Shown piece after piece: positions 34,641 through 44,523 of a stretch of DNA of 64,000 bases. This DNA comes from Eubacterium coprostanoligenes (GTDB lineage: Bacteria > Bacillota > Clostridia > Oscillospirales > Acutalibacteraceae): positions 60,947-124,946 of the forward strand of contig NZ_FUWW01000005.1 of NCBI RefSeq assembly GCF_900167205.1, written 5' to 3'. Under the pieces are notes generated by a model, which was not told the DNA's origin, made no database searches, and saw only the letters and a program-made list of their open reading frames with translations. Each line of letters opens with the position of its first letter. The stretch's first letter is position 1. A program made the translations under genes and the position numbers.

Positions 34641-35078
34641 TTATAAGTATTTTTGATATTCTTCAACAGCCAATTTGTCGCATATTTCGTTGTATTTGTG
34701 ACCGTTATGACCCTTGACCCAAACAAATTCGACTTCGTGAATGTCAAGCTGTTTTAGCATTTCTTCCCACAAATCCACATTGAGTGCAGGCTTTTTGTCA
34801 GATTTTTTCCAATTGTTCTTTTTCCAAGAATAAACCCAACCTTTGTTTATTGCATCGCAAACATATTTGCTGTCTGTTGTGAGGGTAACCTTGCACGGCT
34901 CTTTGAGTGCTTTTAGCGCTTCAATAACAGCAGTCATTTCCATACGGTTGTTGGTTGTGTTTTTATCACTGCCGGAAAGCTGTTTTTCATTTTCCTTGTA
35001 AACGAGCACTGCGCCCCATCCTCCCGGTCCGGGATTTCCGCTGCACGCACCGTCTGTATAAATGTTTATTTCTTTCAT
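34641..35078 (-). CDS. rnhA: ribonuclease HI
   Basis: Degrades RNA in RNA-DNA hybrids. 145 residues from the ATG at 35078 behind CGGTGA. The four catalytic acidic residues are visible: Asp in IYTDGACSGNPGPGG, Glu in NNRMEMTAVIEAL, Asp in TTDSKYVCDAI and Asp in NEICDKLA. The handle region GWVYSWKKNNWKKSDKKP and VKGHNGHKYNE fit the bacterial RNase HI type. Promoter TTGATT-17-TAAAAT lies on the minus strand at 35124-35096. Confidence 0.96.
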   Translation of the reverse strand: MKEINIYTDGACSGNPGPGGWGAVLVYKENEKQLSGSDKNTTNNRMEMTAVIEALKALKEPCKVTLTTDSKYVCDAINKGWVYSWKKNNWKKSDKKPALNVDLWEEMLKQLDIHEVEFVWVKGHNGHKYNEICDKLAVEEYQKYL

Positions 35079-35095
35079 TTTTATCACCGAGGTAT

Positions 35096-35124
35096 ATTTT
35101 ATCATTAATTTTGATAATAATCAA
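35096..35124 (-). promoter_or_regulatory. rnhA promoter
   Basis: Minus strand TTGATT (35124-35119), 17-bp spacer, TAAAAT (35101-35096), giving a leader of only about ten bases. Confidence 0.65.
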
Positions 35125-35147
35125 TATGGATTATATTTTAATATTCC

Positions 35148-35176
35148 TTGACAACAGCGTTATAATAATTTAAAAT
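35148..35176 (+). promoter_or_regulatory. promoter of the rnj-rplI-dnaB-tilS-ftsH run
   Basis: TTGACA (35148-35153), 17-bp spacer, TAAAAT (35171-35176). The five genes that follow are closely spaced or overlapping on the same strand. Confidence 0.75.
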
Positions 35177-35229
35177 ATATTTAATTGTTTATGTACGGAA
35201 AAAATATATTTAAGGAGGATTTTTATTTA

Positions 35230-37002
35230 ATGACAAATCAAAAAAAGGTGCTGACAGGTGACGAAAGAAAACGGAATTCTAAGCGTCGCTATTACACAAA
35301 AAAGAGAGCACCGAAGAAAGCGGCATCTCTCCCGCCTGTTGAGCAGGAGAAAGTACGCATTTCTTTTTTAGGCGGTATGAATGAAATCGGAAAGAATATG
35401 ACGCTTTACGAATATAAAAGCGATATGTTCATTGTTGACTGCGGTCTTGCGTTTCCAACAGCAGAACTTCCTGGTGTTGATCTTGTTATTCCTGATTTTA
35501 CTCATGTAATCAATAACCAAGAAAGAATAAGAGGCATAATTGTAACTCACGGACACGAGGACCATATCGGCGGTCTTGCATATCTTTTGAAGCAGGTTAA
35601 TATTCCTGTTTATGCAACAAAACTCACAATCGGTCTTATCAAAGGTAAACTTGAGGAACACGGACTTCTTAACAAGGTTAAACTCGTTGAGATTAAGCCG
35701 AGAGATAATATTACACTCGGTTCGTTTAATATTGAATTAATCCATGTAAACCACTCAATTCCTGACGCAGTCGGTCTCGCAATCAGATGTCCTGCCGGAA
35801 TTATCATTCAAACAGGCGACTTTAAGATTGACACAACTCCTGTTGATGGTGATATGATTGACCTACCTCGTTTTGCAGAATACGGCAAAAAAGGCGTTCT
35901 TGCGCTTCTTTCGGATTCAACCAATGCAGAGCGTCCGGGCTGTACTATGAGCGAAAAGAATGTCGGCGAAAGTTTTGAACTTCTTTTCCGCAAAGCAAAG
36001 AACAAGAGAATTATCGTTGCAACCTTTGCTTCGAACATTCACAGAGTTCAGCAGATTATTGATGTTGCAAATGCAAGAGGCAGAAAAGTTGCCGTTATAG
36101 GCAGAAGCCTTGAAAATCTTGTTAAGGTCGGCGAGGAATTAGGCTACCTCAATGTGCCAAAGAATATTCTTATCCCAATTGACACCATCAAAAATTATCC
36201 TGACGATAAACTTGTTATTATCACAACAGGTTCACAGGGCGAGCCTATGTCTGCTTTGACAAAAATGGCTTTCGGTGAACATAGGAAGGTCACAATTACT
36301 CCCAACGACTATGTTATTATTTCTGCAACCCCAATTCCGGGCAATGAAAAAATGGTAGGTGGCGTTGTGAATGCTCTTATGAAGCGTGGTGTAGAGGTTA
36401 TCTATGAAAAGATGTATGAAGTTCACGCATCGGGTCACGCTTGTCAAGAAGATTTGAAATTGATGATAGGACTTGTAAAGCCTAAATATTTCATCCCTGT
36501 TCACGGTGAGCAAAAGCATTTGATGAAGCATGCACAGCTTGCCGGTGCAATGGGCATTGACGAAAAGAATATTTATATTGCAGAAATCGGCGAAACTATT
36601 GAATTGACCGATTCGTATATTAAAAAAGTCGGCACTGTTCCGTCAGGCGATGTTTATGTTGACGGTCTTGGTGTAGGTGATGTCGGAAATGTCGTTCTCA
36701 ACGACCGTAAACGACTTTCGCAGGATGGTTTGATTATCGTTGTTGCAACTATTGATGCACACGGCGGTTATGTTGTTTCAGGTCCTGACATTGTTTCTCG
36801 TGGATTTGTTTATGTAAAAGATAATGAGGAACTTATGAATGCTGCCCGCGACCTTGCTTGCAGAGTTATTGATGAGCAGTACGACAGCAAGTATCACGAC
36901 TGGAATTCGGTTAAAACAAAGGTGCGTGACGAAATTTCTCGTCTTATGTATGAAAAAACAAAGCGCTCACCTATGATACTTCCAATTTTTATGGAAATAT
37001 AA
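35230..37002 (+). CDS. rnj: ribonuclease J
   Basis: Metallo-beta-lactamase/beta-CASP ribonuclease with 5'-3' exo- and endonuclease activity, central to mRNA turnover in Bacillota and needed to clear glmS mRNA after ribozyme cleavage in Bacillus. Active-site motif THGHEDHIGG is at residues 105-114; QTGDFKID, SDSTNAERPG, and the beta-CASP motifs with TTGSQGEP and HASGHACQED follow. It starts with a ~40-residue Lys/Arg-rich tail (RKRNSKRRYYTKKRAPKKAA). 590 residues from the ATG at 35230; AAGGAGG lies 11 bases upstream, somewhat far. Confidence 0.95.
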   Translation: MTNQKKVLTGDERKRNSKRRYYTKKRAPKKAASLPPVEQEKVRISFLGGMNEIGKNMTLYEYKSDMFIVDCGLAFPTAELPGVDLVIPDFTHVINNQERIRGIIVTHGHEDHIGGLAYLLKQVNIPVYATKLTIGLIKGKLEEHGLLNKVKLVEIKPRDNITLGSFNIELIHVNHSIPDAVGLAIRCPAGIIIQTGDFKIDTTPVDGDMIDLPRFAEYGKKGVLALLSDSTNAERPGCTMSEKNVGESFELLFRKAKNKRIIVATFASNIHRVQQIIDVANARGRKVAVIGRSLENLVKVGEELGYLNVPKNILIPIDTIKNYPDDKLVIITTGSQGEPMSALTKMAFGEHRKVTITPNDYVIISATPIPGNEKMVGGVVNALMKRGVEVIYEKMYEVHASGHACQEDLKLMIGLVKPKYFIPVHGEQKHLMKHAQLAGAMGIDEKNIYIAEIGETIELTDSYIKKVGTVPSGDVYVDGLGVGDVGNVVLNDRKRLSQDGLIIVVATIDAHGGYVVSGPDIVSRGFVYVKDNEELMNAARDLACRVIDEQYDSKYHDWNSVKTKVRDEISRLMYEKTKRSPMILPIFMEI

Positions 37003-37014
37003 AGGAGAATTGAT

Positions 37015-37458
37015 ATGAAAGTAATTTTAAAGGCAGATGTAAAATCACTCGGTAAAAAAGGTGATTTGGTAAATGCAAGTGACGGATACGCAAGAAACTT
37101 TCTTTTACCAAAGGGTCTTGCTGTTGAAGCAAATGCAACTGCAATGAATGAATTTAACAACAAAGAGCAGTCAAAGAAATTCCACAAGGCAGAGGAAATC
37201 AAGGCTGCTGAAGAAGTTAAGGCTCAAATTGACGGCAAAACTTTTGCTCTCAAGGCAAAGGCAGGAGCAAACGGCAAACTTTTCGGTTCTGTAACCGCAA
37301 AGGATGTTGCCGCTAAAATCAAAGAAGAAATGAATATTGATATTGATAAGAGAAAAATCTCAATGACAGACATCAAGGCTTTTGGCACAGTTAAAGCCGA
37401 AGTTAAGGTTTATCAGGGCGTTGTTGCAACAATCAGCGTTCAAGTTACGGAATTATAA
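37015..37458 (+). CDS. rplI: 50S ribosomal protein L9
   Basis: 147 residues with the L9 N-terminal signature [30 protein letters not shown], the long connecting helix ([19 protein letters not shown]) and the C-terminal rRNA-binding domain [12 protein letters not shown]. Start follows AAAGGAG, 12 bases after RNase J. The rplI-dnaB pairing is common in Bacillota. Confidence 0.97.
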   Translation: MKVILKADVKSLGKKGDLVNASDGYARNFLLPKGLAVEANATAMNEFNNKEQSKKFHKAEEIKAAEEVKAQIDGKTFALKAKAGANGKLFGSVTAKDVAAKIKEEMNIDIDKRKISMTDIKAFGTVKAEVKVYQGVVATISVQVTEL

Positions 37459-37476
37459 TTTATAGGGTAATTTAAA

Positions 37477-38844
37477 ATGGCAGAATTAAATGTTACATTA
37501 CCATATAATCTCGAAGCGGAGCAAAGTGTTCTCGGCAGTATTTTGATTGACAATAAGTGTATGGCTGATGCAAACCTTTATTTGCGTGCGGATTATTTCT
37601 ATCTTCCACAGCATAAGGCTATATTCAGCGCAATGGACTATCAGTTCATGAATAACGGCGGTGCTATTGACCCTGTTATTATTGCCGATGCTCTTACAAA
37701 AGACGGCACATATGATTTGGCAGGCGGTAAAGAATATCTTATGCAACTTGCAAATGTCGTTCCGTCAACCGCTAATATAGAAAAATACGCCAAAATTGTT
37801 CAAGAACAGTACTATTTGCGTAATCTTATTCAGGTTTCGCAGAGTATTATTGAAGATGCAACAAGTGGTGCCGGTACTGCAAACAATATTCTTGACAGTG
37901 CGGAACAAAGAATTTATGACATCCGTGAGGGCAAAATAGGTAAAGGTCCTGAAAAAATCGCTGATGTCATTATGAATAAGGTCTATCCTGAACTTAAAAA
38001 CAGAACAGGCGAAAACAAGGACGATTATCTTGGTATTTCAACAGGATTCGGCTTGCTTGATAAGTACATTACAGGTCTTAATAAATCCGACTTCATTCTT
38101 ATCGGTGCCCGTCCTGCTATGGGTAAAACTTCGTTTGCTCTTAACCTTGCACAGAATATCACTATGGGTGCAAGAAAGCGTTGCGTTTTCTTCTCACTTG
38201 AAATGACAAAGGAACAGCTTGCAGAAAGATTGCTCGCTTCTCAAGCAGGTATTGAATCGCAAAAGTTCAGAACAGGTGAACTTTCAAATGATGAGTGGAT
38301 AAGACTCGGTAACGCACTTTCGGCATTCCACGATGTTGAACTATATCTTGATGATACAGCGGCAATTACTGTTCCCGAAATAAAATCTATCGTTCGTCGT
38401 CTTAAACATGTTGATTGTGTTTTGATTGACTACCTTGGACTTATTCAGTCTGCCGTACATAAGGAAAACCGTGTACAAGAGGTGTCCGAAATCACAAGAA
38501 ACCTCAAAATGATGGCAAAGGATTTGAACATTCCTGTTATCTGCTGTGCACAGCTTTCCCGTGGTACAGAAGGCAGAGGCAAAACACATACACCGCAGTT
38601 ATCGGACCTTCGTGAATCGGGCTCTATCGAGCAGGATGCTGATATTGTTATGTTCCTGTATCGTCCCGATTATTACAGAAACGAACTTTCCGAAGAAGAG
38701 CGTGATGAGGTTGATGAAAATCTTACAGAGCTTATTGTAGCCAAAAACCGTCATGGCGGTGTCGGCACAATTCAGCTAACCTTTGATAAGGAGTTCACAA
38801 GATTTAGAAGTATAGACAATGTTAGAGATTACAGCCAAAGCTGA
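37477..38844 (+). CDS. dnaB: replicative DNA helicase DnaB
   Basis: Hexameric helicase that unwinds DNA at the fork. N-terminal domain PYNLEAEQSVLGSILID; RecA-like domain with Walker A ARPAMGKTSFALN, Walker B CVLIDYLGLIQ, SLEMTKEQLAERLL, the LRESGSIEQDADIV arginine-finger region and C-terminal LIVAKNRHGGVGTIQL. 455 residues, full length. The last 26 bases overlap tilS in another frame. Confidence 0.97.
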   Translation: MAELNVTLPYNLEAEQSVLGSILIDNKCMADANLYLRADYFYLPQHKAIFSAMDYQFMNNGGAIDPVIIADALTKDGTYDLAGGKEYLMQLANVVPSTANIEKYAKIVQEQYYLRNLIQVSQSIIEDATSGAGTANNILDSAEQRIYDIREGKIGKGPEKIADVIMNKVYPELKNRTGENKDDYLGISTGFGLLDKYITGLNKSDFILIGARPAMGKTSFALNLAQNITMGARKRCVFFSLEMTKEQLAERLLASQAGIESQKFRTGELSNDEWIRLGNALSAFHDVELYLDDTAAITVPEIKSIVRRLKHVDCVLIDYLGLIQSAVHKENRVQEVSEITRNLKMMAKDLNIPVICCAQLSRGTEGRGKTHTPQLSDLRESGSIEQDADIVMFLYRPDYYRNELSEEERDEVDENLTELIVAKNRHGGVGTIQLTFDKEFTRFRSIDNVRDYSQS

Positions 38845-40135
38845 TTTGCTTGTTAAAAAATATAATATGCTGTCACACGGCGATTTTGTTGTTGTCGGTG
38901 TTTCGGGCGGTCCTGATTCAATGGCACTTTTATGCTATCTTCTTTCAAAAAGGGAAGAACTTGATTTGCGTATTTTGGTTGCAAATGTCGAGCACGGCAT
39001 AAGGGGTAAAGAATCTGTTGCAGACACAGAGTTTGTAAAGCAATTTTGCAAAAGCAAAGATGTTGAATTCGCAACAATTTCTATAAACGCTGTTGATGAA
39101 GCAAAGCAAAATTCATTGGGTGTTGAGGAATATTCAAGAATTAAAAGATATGAATTCTTCAATTCGTTTAATCCCGATAAAATCGCAACTGCACATAATC
39201 TTTCCGATAATGTCGAAACCGTGCTTTTTCGTATGTCGAGAGGCACTTCGGCAAAGGGCTTGTGCGGTATCCCGCCTGTAAGAGATAATATTATCCGACC
39301 GCTTCTTACCTGTACGGGTGAAGAAATCAGACAGGCTTGTAAAAACAGCGGTATTCCTTTTAGAACCGACAGCACAAATTTTGATGATGCTTACAGTCGG
39401 AATCACATCAGGCAAAACATTGTTCCTCTTTTCAAGAGGCTCAATCCGTCTTTTGAAACAACGGTTTCAAGAATGATTGAAAGCATAAACGAGGATGAAA
39501 GTTTTATTAAATCCGTGGTTGATGATTGCTATGAACAGTGCTTTGATAACAGCTCTTTGAATACTTCGTTGCTCAATTCTTATGATGTTGCTGTTGCAAA
39601 GCGAGTTGTTATCAAATATTTGTCTTCATACGGTGTGGCTGTTGATGATTATCATCTTGGCGGAATTGTTGAATTAATCAAGTCAAACGGCAAGTTCCAA
39701 ATCGCAAACGACAATTTTGTTGTTTGCGAAAAGGGAAGATTGCGATATGCAAAAATGAACCAAACCGTTGATTTTGACAATCTGTTTGTGAATAAACAAA
39801 TAATAACTAACGAGGAATTTTTAACTAACTGTAAATTATGGCGTGAAAAATTTGACTTCTTTTGCGACTGTGATAAAATAAGTGGTAATATTTATGTTAG
39901 AGGCAGAACGGAAAATGACAAAATTTCACCTGCCGGCAGAGGATGCACAAAGACACTTAAAAAGCTTTTCAATGAGCTTGGCATAAATATTGAAAAAAGA
40001 GCCTGTGTTCCGATTATATGCGATGATAAAGGCATTGTTGGAGTTTACGGCTATTGTGTTGACGAAAGGGTAAAGCCTGATTCGTCAACAAAAAATATTC
40101 TTCTTTTAAAGATTCTTTTGGAGGACAAAATTTAA
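38819..40135 (+). CDS. tilS: tRNA(Ile)-lysidine synthase
   Basis: Converts C34 of the CAU anticodon of tRNA-Ile2 to lysidine with ATP and lysine. PP-loop SGGPDS at residues 29-34, ANVEHGIRGKES, ATAHNLSDNVETVLFRMSRG and the substrate loop CGIPPVRDNIIRPLL are present. The C-terminal TilS domains include RGRTENDKISPAGRG. 438 residues. The start at 38819 overlaps dnaB by 26 bases and its stop overlaps ftsH (TAATG). The tilS-ftsH order is typical of Bacillota. Confidence 0.94.
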   Translation: MLEITAKADLLVKKYNMLSHGDFVVVGVSGGPDSMALLCYLLSKREELDLRILVANVEHGIRGKESVADTEFVKQFCKSKDVEFATISINAVDEAKQNSLGVEEYSRIKRYEFFNSFNPDKIATAHNLSDNVETVLFRMSRGTSAKGLCGIPPVRDNIIRPLLTCTGEEIRQACKNSGIPFRTDSTNFDDAYSRNHIRQNIVPLFKRLNPSFETTVSRMIESINEDESFIKSVVDDCYEQCFDNSSLNTSLLNSYDVAVAKRVVIKYLSSYGVAVDDYHLGGIVELIKSNGKFQIANDNFVVCEKGRLRYAKMNQTVDFDNLFVNKQIITNEEFLTNCKLWREKFDFFCDCDKISGNIYVRGRTENDKISPAGRGCTKTLKKLFNELGINIEKRACVPIICDDKGIVGVYGYCVDERVKPDSSTKNILLLKILLEDKI

Positions 40136-42120
40136 TGCGAAAAAATCTTTCTCAAAATTGGAAATCAATAATATTTTATATTTTGATTCCGATTATGCTC
40201 ATCGGTGCAATATTTTTGTTTTCTGGTCAAAACAGAAATGCTGTCACAACAAATTACAGCGAAATTGTAAATTTGTTCCGCACCGATAAGGTAAGTGAGT
40301 ATGAACTTGATTTGAGTTCGGGTCAGTTGACCTATACACTCACTACCGACAAAAAAGGAACTATCAACAAATATACAGTTCCGAGTGTGTCATATTTTCT
40401 TGATGACATTAGCGACTATGTTAAAGATTACAATGACGCTCATCCTGATAAGCCTATAACTTATAACTACAAAAAAGGCTCAACCAATACTTGGTGGATG
40501 AGTATGTTGCCTACTTTTATCTTTACGATTATTATCGTGCTGATGTTTGTATGGCTTATGAGGAAAATGACAGGCTCAATTTCGAGCGAAACCAATCGGA
40601 CTTTGGGCTTTGGCAAGATAAAATCAAAAACACAGTCGGGCGAGGAATCCGACAAAAAGTTTGAAGATGTTGCAGGCTGTGAAGAGGAAAAAGCAGAACT
40701 TGAAGAACTTGTTGATTTCCTTAAAAACAGCGAAAAATATACCGAACTTGGTGCAAGAATTCCTAAAGGCGTGCTTCTTGTAGGCCCTCCGGGCACAGGT
40801 AAAACCTTGCTTGCAAAGGCTGTTGCAGGCGAAGCAGGTGCACCTTTCTTGAGTATTTCGGGCTCTGACTTTGTTGAAATGTATGTCGGTGTCGGTGCGT
40901 CTCGTGTTCGTGACTTGTTTGAACAAGCAAAGAAAAAAGCACCTTGCATCGTGTTTATTGATGAAATTGATGCAGTAGGTCGTCATCGTGGCACAGGTAT
41001 GGGCGGCGGTAACGACGAAAGAGAGCAAACCCTTAACCAACTTCTTGTTGAGATGGACGGCTTTGGCTCAAATTCAGGCGTTATTGTTATTGCGGCTACA
41101 AACAGACCTGATGTTCTTGACCCTGCACTTCTCCGTCCGGGCAGATTTGACAGACAGATTACCGTTAACCGTCCTGATGCACAGGGCAGAGAGGATATTC
41201 TTAAGGTTCACTCAAAGGGAAAGCCTCTTGCTCCCGATGTTGATTTGCACGAAATTGCAAAGGATACAATCGGATTTACAGGTGCAGACCTTGAAAATCT
41301 TATGAACGAAGCCGCACTTCTTGCTGTAAGAAGAAAGAAAAAGGCTATCACTCTTCAAGATATTATTGATGCCACATCAAGGGTTGAACTCGGCACAGAA
41401 AAGAAATCTCACAAGTTTTCAGAAAAAGCAAAGAAACTCACTGCTTTCCACGAAGCAGGTCACGCTGTTGCATCTTTCTATACAGAAGGTCACGACCCTG
41501 TAAGAGAAATCTCGATTGTTCCTCGTGGACTTGGTGCAGGTGGTTACACTTGGTACACTCCGCAGGAAGAAAATTACAATTCCCGCAAGGAAATGCTCGA
41601 CAATCTTGTTTCAATGTTTGGCGGTCGTGTTGCAGAAGCACTTGCGCTTGATGATATTTCAACAGGTGCATCAAACGATCTTCAGCGTGCAACCGAAATT
41701 GTTCGTGATATGGTAATCAAATACGGTATGAGTGAAAATATCGGTCCTGTTGTTTATGACAGCGGTAACGGCGAGGTCTTCCTCGGCAAGGACTACGGCC
41801 ATGTAAACAATTATTCCGAGGCTACTTCGGCTCGTATTGATGCAGAGGTTGAAAAGATTATGCGTGAAGCATACGAAAAAACCGTTGCAATTCTCAAAGA
41901 GCATTATGACAAGCTTGAACTTGTTGCAAACACTCTTCTTGAAAAAGAAAAGATTTCAGGCGAAGTATTTGAGTCTTTGATGAAGTTCGGTACACTCCCG
42001 ACTTCAGAAGAAACATCTTCAACCGATGATGCTCCTGCAGAAATTGAAACTGTTGCAGAAGCACAAAGTGAAGTGGTTGAAACTGCACAAGCAACTCAAA
42101 CCGAAAATACGGAAGAATAA
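40135..42120 (+). CDS. ftsH: ATP-dependent zinc metalloprotease FtsH
   Basis: Membrane-anchored AAA+ protease for quality control of membrane and regulatory proteins. Two TM segments (about residues 11-30 and 122-141) flank a small extracytoplasmic domain. Walker A GPPGTGKT is at 217-224, with Walker [12 protein letters not shown], the SRH region [19 protein letters not shown] and zinc motif HEAGH at 439-443. The tail is rich in Glu/Thr. 661 residues, full length. Confidence 0.98.
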   Translation: MRKNLSQNWKSIIFYILIPIMLIGAIFLFSGQNRNAVTTNYSEIVNLFRTDKVSEYELDLSSGQLTYTLTTDKKGTINKYTVPSVSYFLDDISDYVKDYNDAHPDKPITYNYKKGSTNTWWMSMLPTFIFTIIIVLMFVWLMRKMTGSISSETNRTLGFGKIKSKTQSGEESDKKFEDVAGCEEEKAELEELVDFLKNSEKYTELGARIPKGVLLVGPPGTGKTLLAKAVAGEAGAPFLSISGSDFVEMYVGVGASRVRDLFEQAKKKAPCIVFIDEIDAVGRHRGTGMGGGNDEREQTLNQLLVEMDGFGSNSGVIVIAATNRPDVLDPALLRPGRFDRQITVNRPDAQGREDILKVHSKGKPLAPDVDLHEIAKDTIGFTGADLENLMNEAALLAVRRKKKAITLQDIIDATSRVELGTEKKSHKFSEKAKKLTAFHEAGHAVASFYTEGHDPVREISIVPRGLGAGGYTWYTPQEENYNSRKEMLDNLVSMFGGRVAEALALDDISTGASNDLQRATEIVRDMVIKYGMSENIGPVVYDSGNGEVFLGKDYGHVNNYSEATSARIDAEVEKIMREAYEKTVAILKEHYDKLELVANTLLEKEKISGEVFESLMKFGTLPTSEETSSTDDAPAEIETVAEAQSEVVETAQATQTENTEE

Positions 42121-42122
42121 AC

Positions 42123-42156
42123 AAAACGGCGTAGCATCGGTTACGCCGTTTTATTT
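42123..42156. terminator. terminator between ftsH and the PfkB-family gene
   Basis: Near-perfect 11-bp stem AAAACGGCGTA / TACGCCGTTTT just after the ftsH stop and before the convergent kinase gene. Confidence 0.85.
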
Positions 42157-42173
42157 ATGCACATTTTAATTAT

Positions 42174-43091
42174 TTATTCTATAAATGATTTGTATTTTTC
42201 AAAATAATTGAGCAACTCTTGCTCCGTATTGTATGCAGAAAGAGCGCCGACTTTTGTTACAGCCTTGCCGCCTGTAATGTTGCCGAGGAGTACACATTCT
42301 TTGAGCGGCTTGTCATAGAAAAGTCCGTACATAAACCCTGAAAGAAAAGCGTCACCGGCACCTGTTGAATCAACATTTTTGAATTCGTCAATACTCGGTA
42401 CAAAGAAACTGCCGTTTTCGTCAATTCCGATACAACCGTCTTTGTCAACTTTTACAACAACTTTATCAAAATATTTTGTAAGTGCTTGTGCGGCTTCTTC
42501 GGGAGTTGATGTGTTGCTTATCTTTTTTGCTTCTTTTTGGTTTGGTGTGTAATAATCGGCAATTTCAAGATAGTCTGCGTATTTTTCAAAGCTCATATCG
42601 TCATCCCATCCCGTATCAAGTACAAGCTTTGTTCCGCCTTCATGAAGTTTTTTATACACATCCAAAAATCCGCCAAGTTGCATCATTGTGATTTTGCTGC
42701 CTTTGGCTATTTGAAAAAACTTTTCTTTTGCATTATCGTCAGTTTCAATAGAACCTTTGCCGTATGTAAAAAATGTTCTGTCCTTAGGTAATATAATTGC
42801 CGATGTGATATTGAGCGGAATTTTATCGCCCTCATAAAGATTTGTCGGTTCAACGCCGTTTTGTAAAAATTTGTCCTTGGCAAATTCCGAAAAGATGTCA
42901 GTTCCGAGTTCCGTAGCGATTTTGGTTTCAATTCCGAGTCTGCCGAGGTTAATAAGTGTAGCCGGTAAACCGCCACCGAGTTGTAAGTCAAAATCCTTGC
43001 AGTAAAGTTCTTCACCTACATCCGGTATTCTTTCCATTCCCTGATAGAGCAGGTCAACATTTGTTGCACCCGCACCTGCTATAAAAGCCAT
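42174..43091 (-). CDS. PfkB-family carbohydrate kinase
   Basis: 305-residue ribokinase-like sugar or nucleoside kinase. N-terminal GAGATNVDLLYQG, the LQLGGGLPATLINLGRLG substrate region, and the C-terminal PfkB signature DSTGAGDAFLSGFMYG with the catalytic Asp in GAGD. Substrate cannot be told from sequence. Start ATG follows AAGGAG. Single gene with its own consensus promoter. Confidence 0.9.
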   Translation of the reverse strand: MAFIAGAGATNVDLLYQGMERIPDVGEELYCKDFDLQLGGGLPATLINLGRLGIETKIATELGTDIFSEFAKDKFLQNGVEPTNLYEGDKIPLNITSAIILPKDRTFFTYGKGSIETDDNAKEKFFQIAKGSKITMMQLGGFLDVYKKLHEGGTKLVLDTGWDDDMSFEKYADYLEIADYYTPNQKEAKKISNTSTPEEAAQALTKYFDKVVVKVDKDGCIGIDENGSFFVPSIDEFKNVDSTGAGDAFLSGFMYGLFYDKPLKECVLLGNITGGKAVTKVGALSAYNTEQELLNYFEKYKSFIE

Positions 43092-43126
43092 AGCGTATCT
43101 CCTTCATATGAATAAATTATAATTTA

Positions 43127-43155
43127 ATTATATTGTTTCAAACTTTTTATGTCAA
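43127..43155 (-). promoter_or_regulatory. promoter of the PfkB-family kinase gene
   Basis: Minus strand TTGACA (43155-43150), 17-bp spacer, TATAAT (43132-43127), a perfect consensus. Confidence 0.88.
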
Positions 43156-43200
43156 CAAATCCGGTGTATAAAAATATTTATTTTATTTCTTAATTTTCGG

Positions 43201-43229
43201 TTGACTATTTTGCCGATTTATTATATAAT
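43201..43229 (+). promoter_or_regulatory. pyr operon promoter
   Basis: TTGACT (43201-43206), 17-bp spacer, TATAAT (43224-43229). The leader to the pyrC ATG is only about 16 bases, leaving no room for a PyrR-type attenuator. Confidence 0.85.
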
Positions 43230-43251
43230 TAAATTCCGAAAGAGGTGCGAT

Positions 43252-44523
43252 ATGACAACACTAATTAAGGGCGCTTTCGTATATATGGGAGCGGGATTTT
43301 CAAAACTTGATGTTCTGATTACAGATGGTAAAATCAATACCCTTGGTACCTCCATTTCTACAAATGGAGTTGACGCTGTTTTTTTTGCACAGGATAAGTA
43401 TTTAATTCCGGGTTTCGTGGATGTTCATATACATCTCAGAGAGCCCGGTTTTTCTTATAAAGAGACGATTAGGACAGGCACTCTTGCAGCTGCCAAGGGC
43501 GGATATACAGGTGTTTGCCCAATGCCTAATATCAATCCTGTTCCTGACAGTGTCGAGAATATCGGTATTGAACTTGATTTAATCAAAAAAGATGCAGTAA
43601 TCAACACCTATCCGTTTGCTTCAATTACAAAGGGAAGAAAAGGCAGAGGAGAGCTTGTTGATTTTGATGCGTTAAAGGAACTTGCCGTTGGCTTTAGTGA
43701 CGACGGAACAGGCGTTCAGGATGAGCAGGATATGAGGCTTGCAATGGAGCAATGTGCAAAAATCGGCAAGGTTATTTCAGCCCATTGTGAGGTTAATGAT
43801 TTGCTTCACGGCGGATATATTCACGATGGTGAATATTGCAAGGCTCACGGACATAAGGGCATTTGCTCCGCTTCGGAATATGAGCAGATTGAACGAGATT
43901 GCAATCTTGCAGAAGAAACAGGCGTTCGCTATCATGTTTGCCATATTTCAACCAAAGAAAGCGTTGATATAATCCGTAAAGCAAAGGCACGAGGAGTTAA
44001 TGTCACCTGCGAAACAGGACCGCATTATCTCACGATGTGCGACAAGGACTTGCAAGAGGACGGAAGATTTAAGATGAATCCTCCGCTTCGCAGCGAAGAA
44101 GATAAACAAGCGTTGCTTAAAGGAATTCTTGACGGCACTATTGATGTTATAGCAACCGACCATGCACCGCATTCGGCTGAAGAAAAGTCAAAAGGACTTG
44201 CAGGTTCGGCAATGGGCGTTGTCGGTCTTGAAACTTCGTTTGCAGTTCTTTATACAAAACTTGTAAAATCCGGCTTTATCACTCTTGAAAAGCTCATTGA
44301 GCTTATGAGTGTTAATCCGAGAAAAATATTTGATTTGCCGGGTGGCGAAATCAAGGAGGGCGAGGTTGCCGATTTGGCATTGCTCGATCTTGATGCAAAA
44401 TGGAGTGTTGACCCTGATGACTTTTTGTCTATGGGCAGAGCAACTCCGTTTGAAGGTTGGCAACTTCAAGGTAAAAATATAATGACAATGTGTGGAGGGA
44501 AAGTAGTTTATGAAGCCTTATGA
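43252..44523 (+). CDS. pyrC: dihydroorotase
   Basis: Closes carbamoyl-aspartate to dihydroorotate (third step to UMP). Type I amidohydrolase of 423 residues. Metal ligands His59 and His61 in DVHIHLREPG, with later His in ISAHCEV and HVCHIST and Asp in IDVIATDHAPHS. Start ATG at 43252 follows AGAGGTG. First gene of the pyr operon; its end overlaps carA by 14 bases. Confidence 0.96.
   Translation: MTTLIKGAFVYMGAGFSKLDVLITDGKINTLGTSISTNGVDAVFFAQDKYLIPGFVDVHIHLREPGFSYKETIRTGTLAAAKGGYTGVCPMPNINPVPDSVENIGIELDLIKKDAVINTYPFASITKGRKGRGELVDFDALKELAVGFSDDGTGVQDEQDMRLAMEQCAKIGKVISAHCEVNDLLHGGYIHDGEYCKAHGHKGICSASEYEQIERDCNLAEETGVRYHVCHISTKESVDIIRKAKARGVNVTCETGPHYLTMCDKDLQEDGRFKMNPPLRSEEDKQALLKGILDGTIDVIATDHAPHSAEEKSKGLAGSAMGVVGLETSFAVLYTKLVKSGFITLEKLIELMSVNPRKIFDLPGGEIKEGEVADLALLDLDAKWSVDPDDFLSMGRATPFEGWQLQGKNIMTMCGGKVVYEAL

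Noticed and set aside
38819..38844. Frameshift between dnaB and tilS
   Set aside because: Both proteins are complete; this is an ordinary 26-base overlap.
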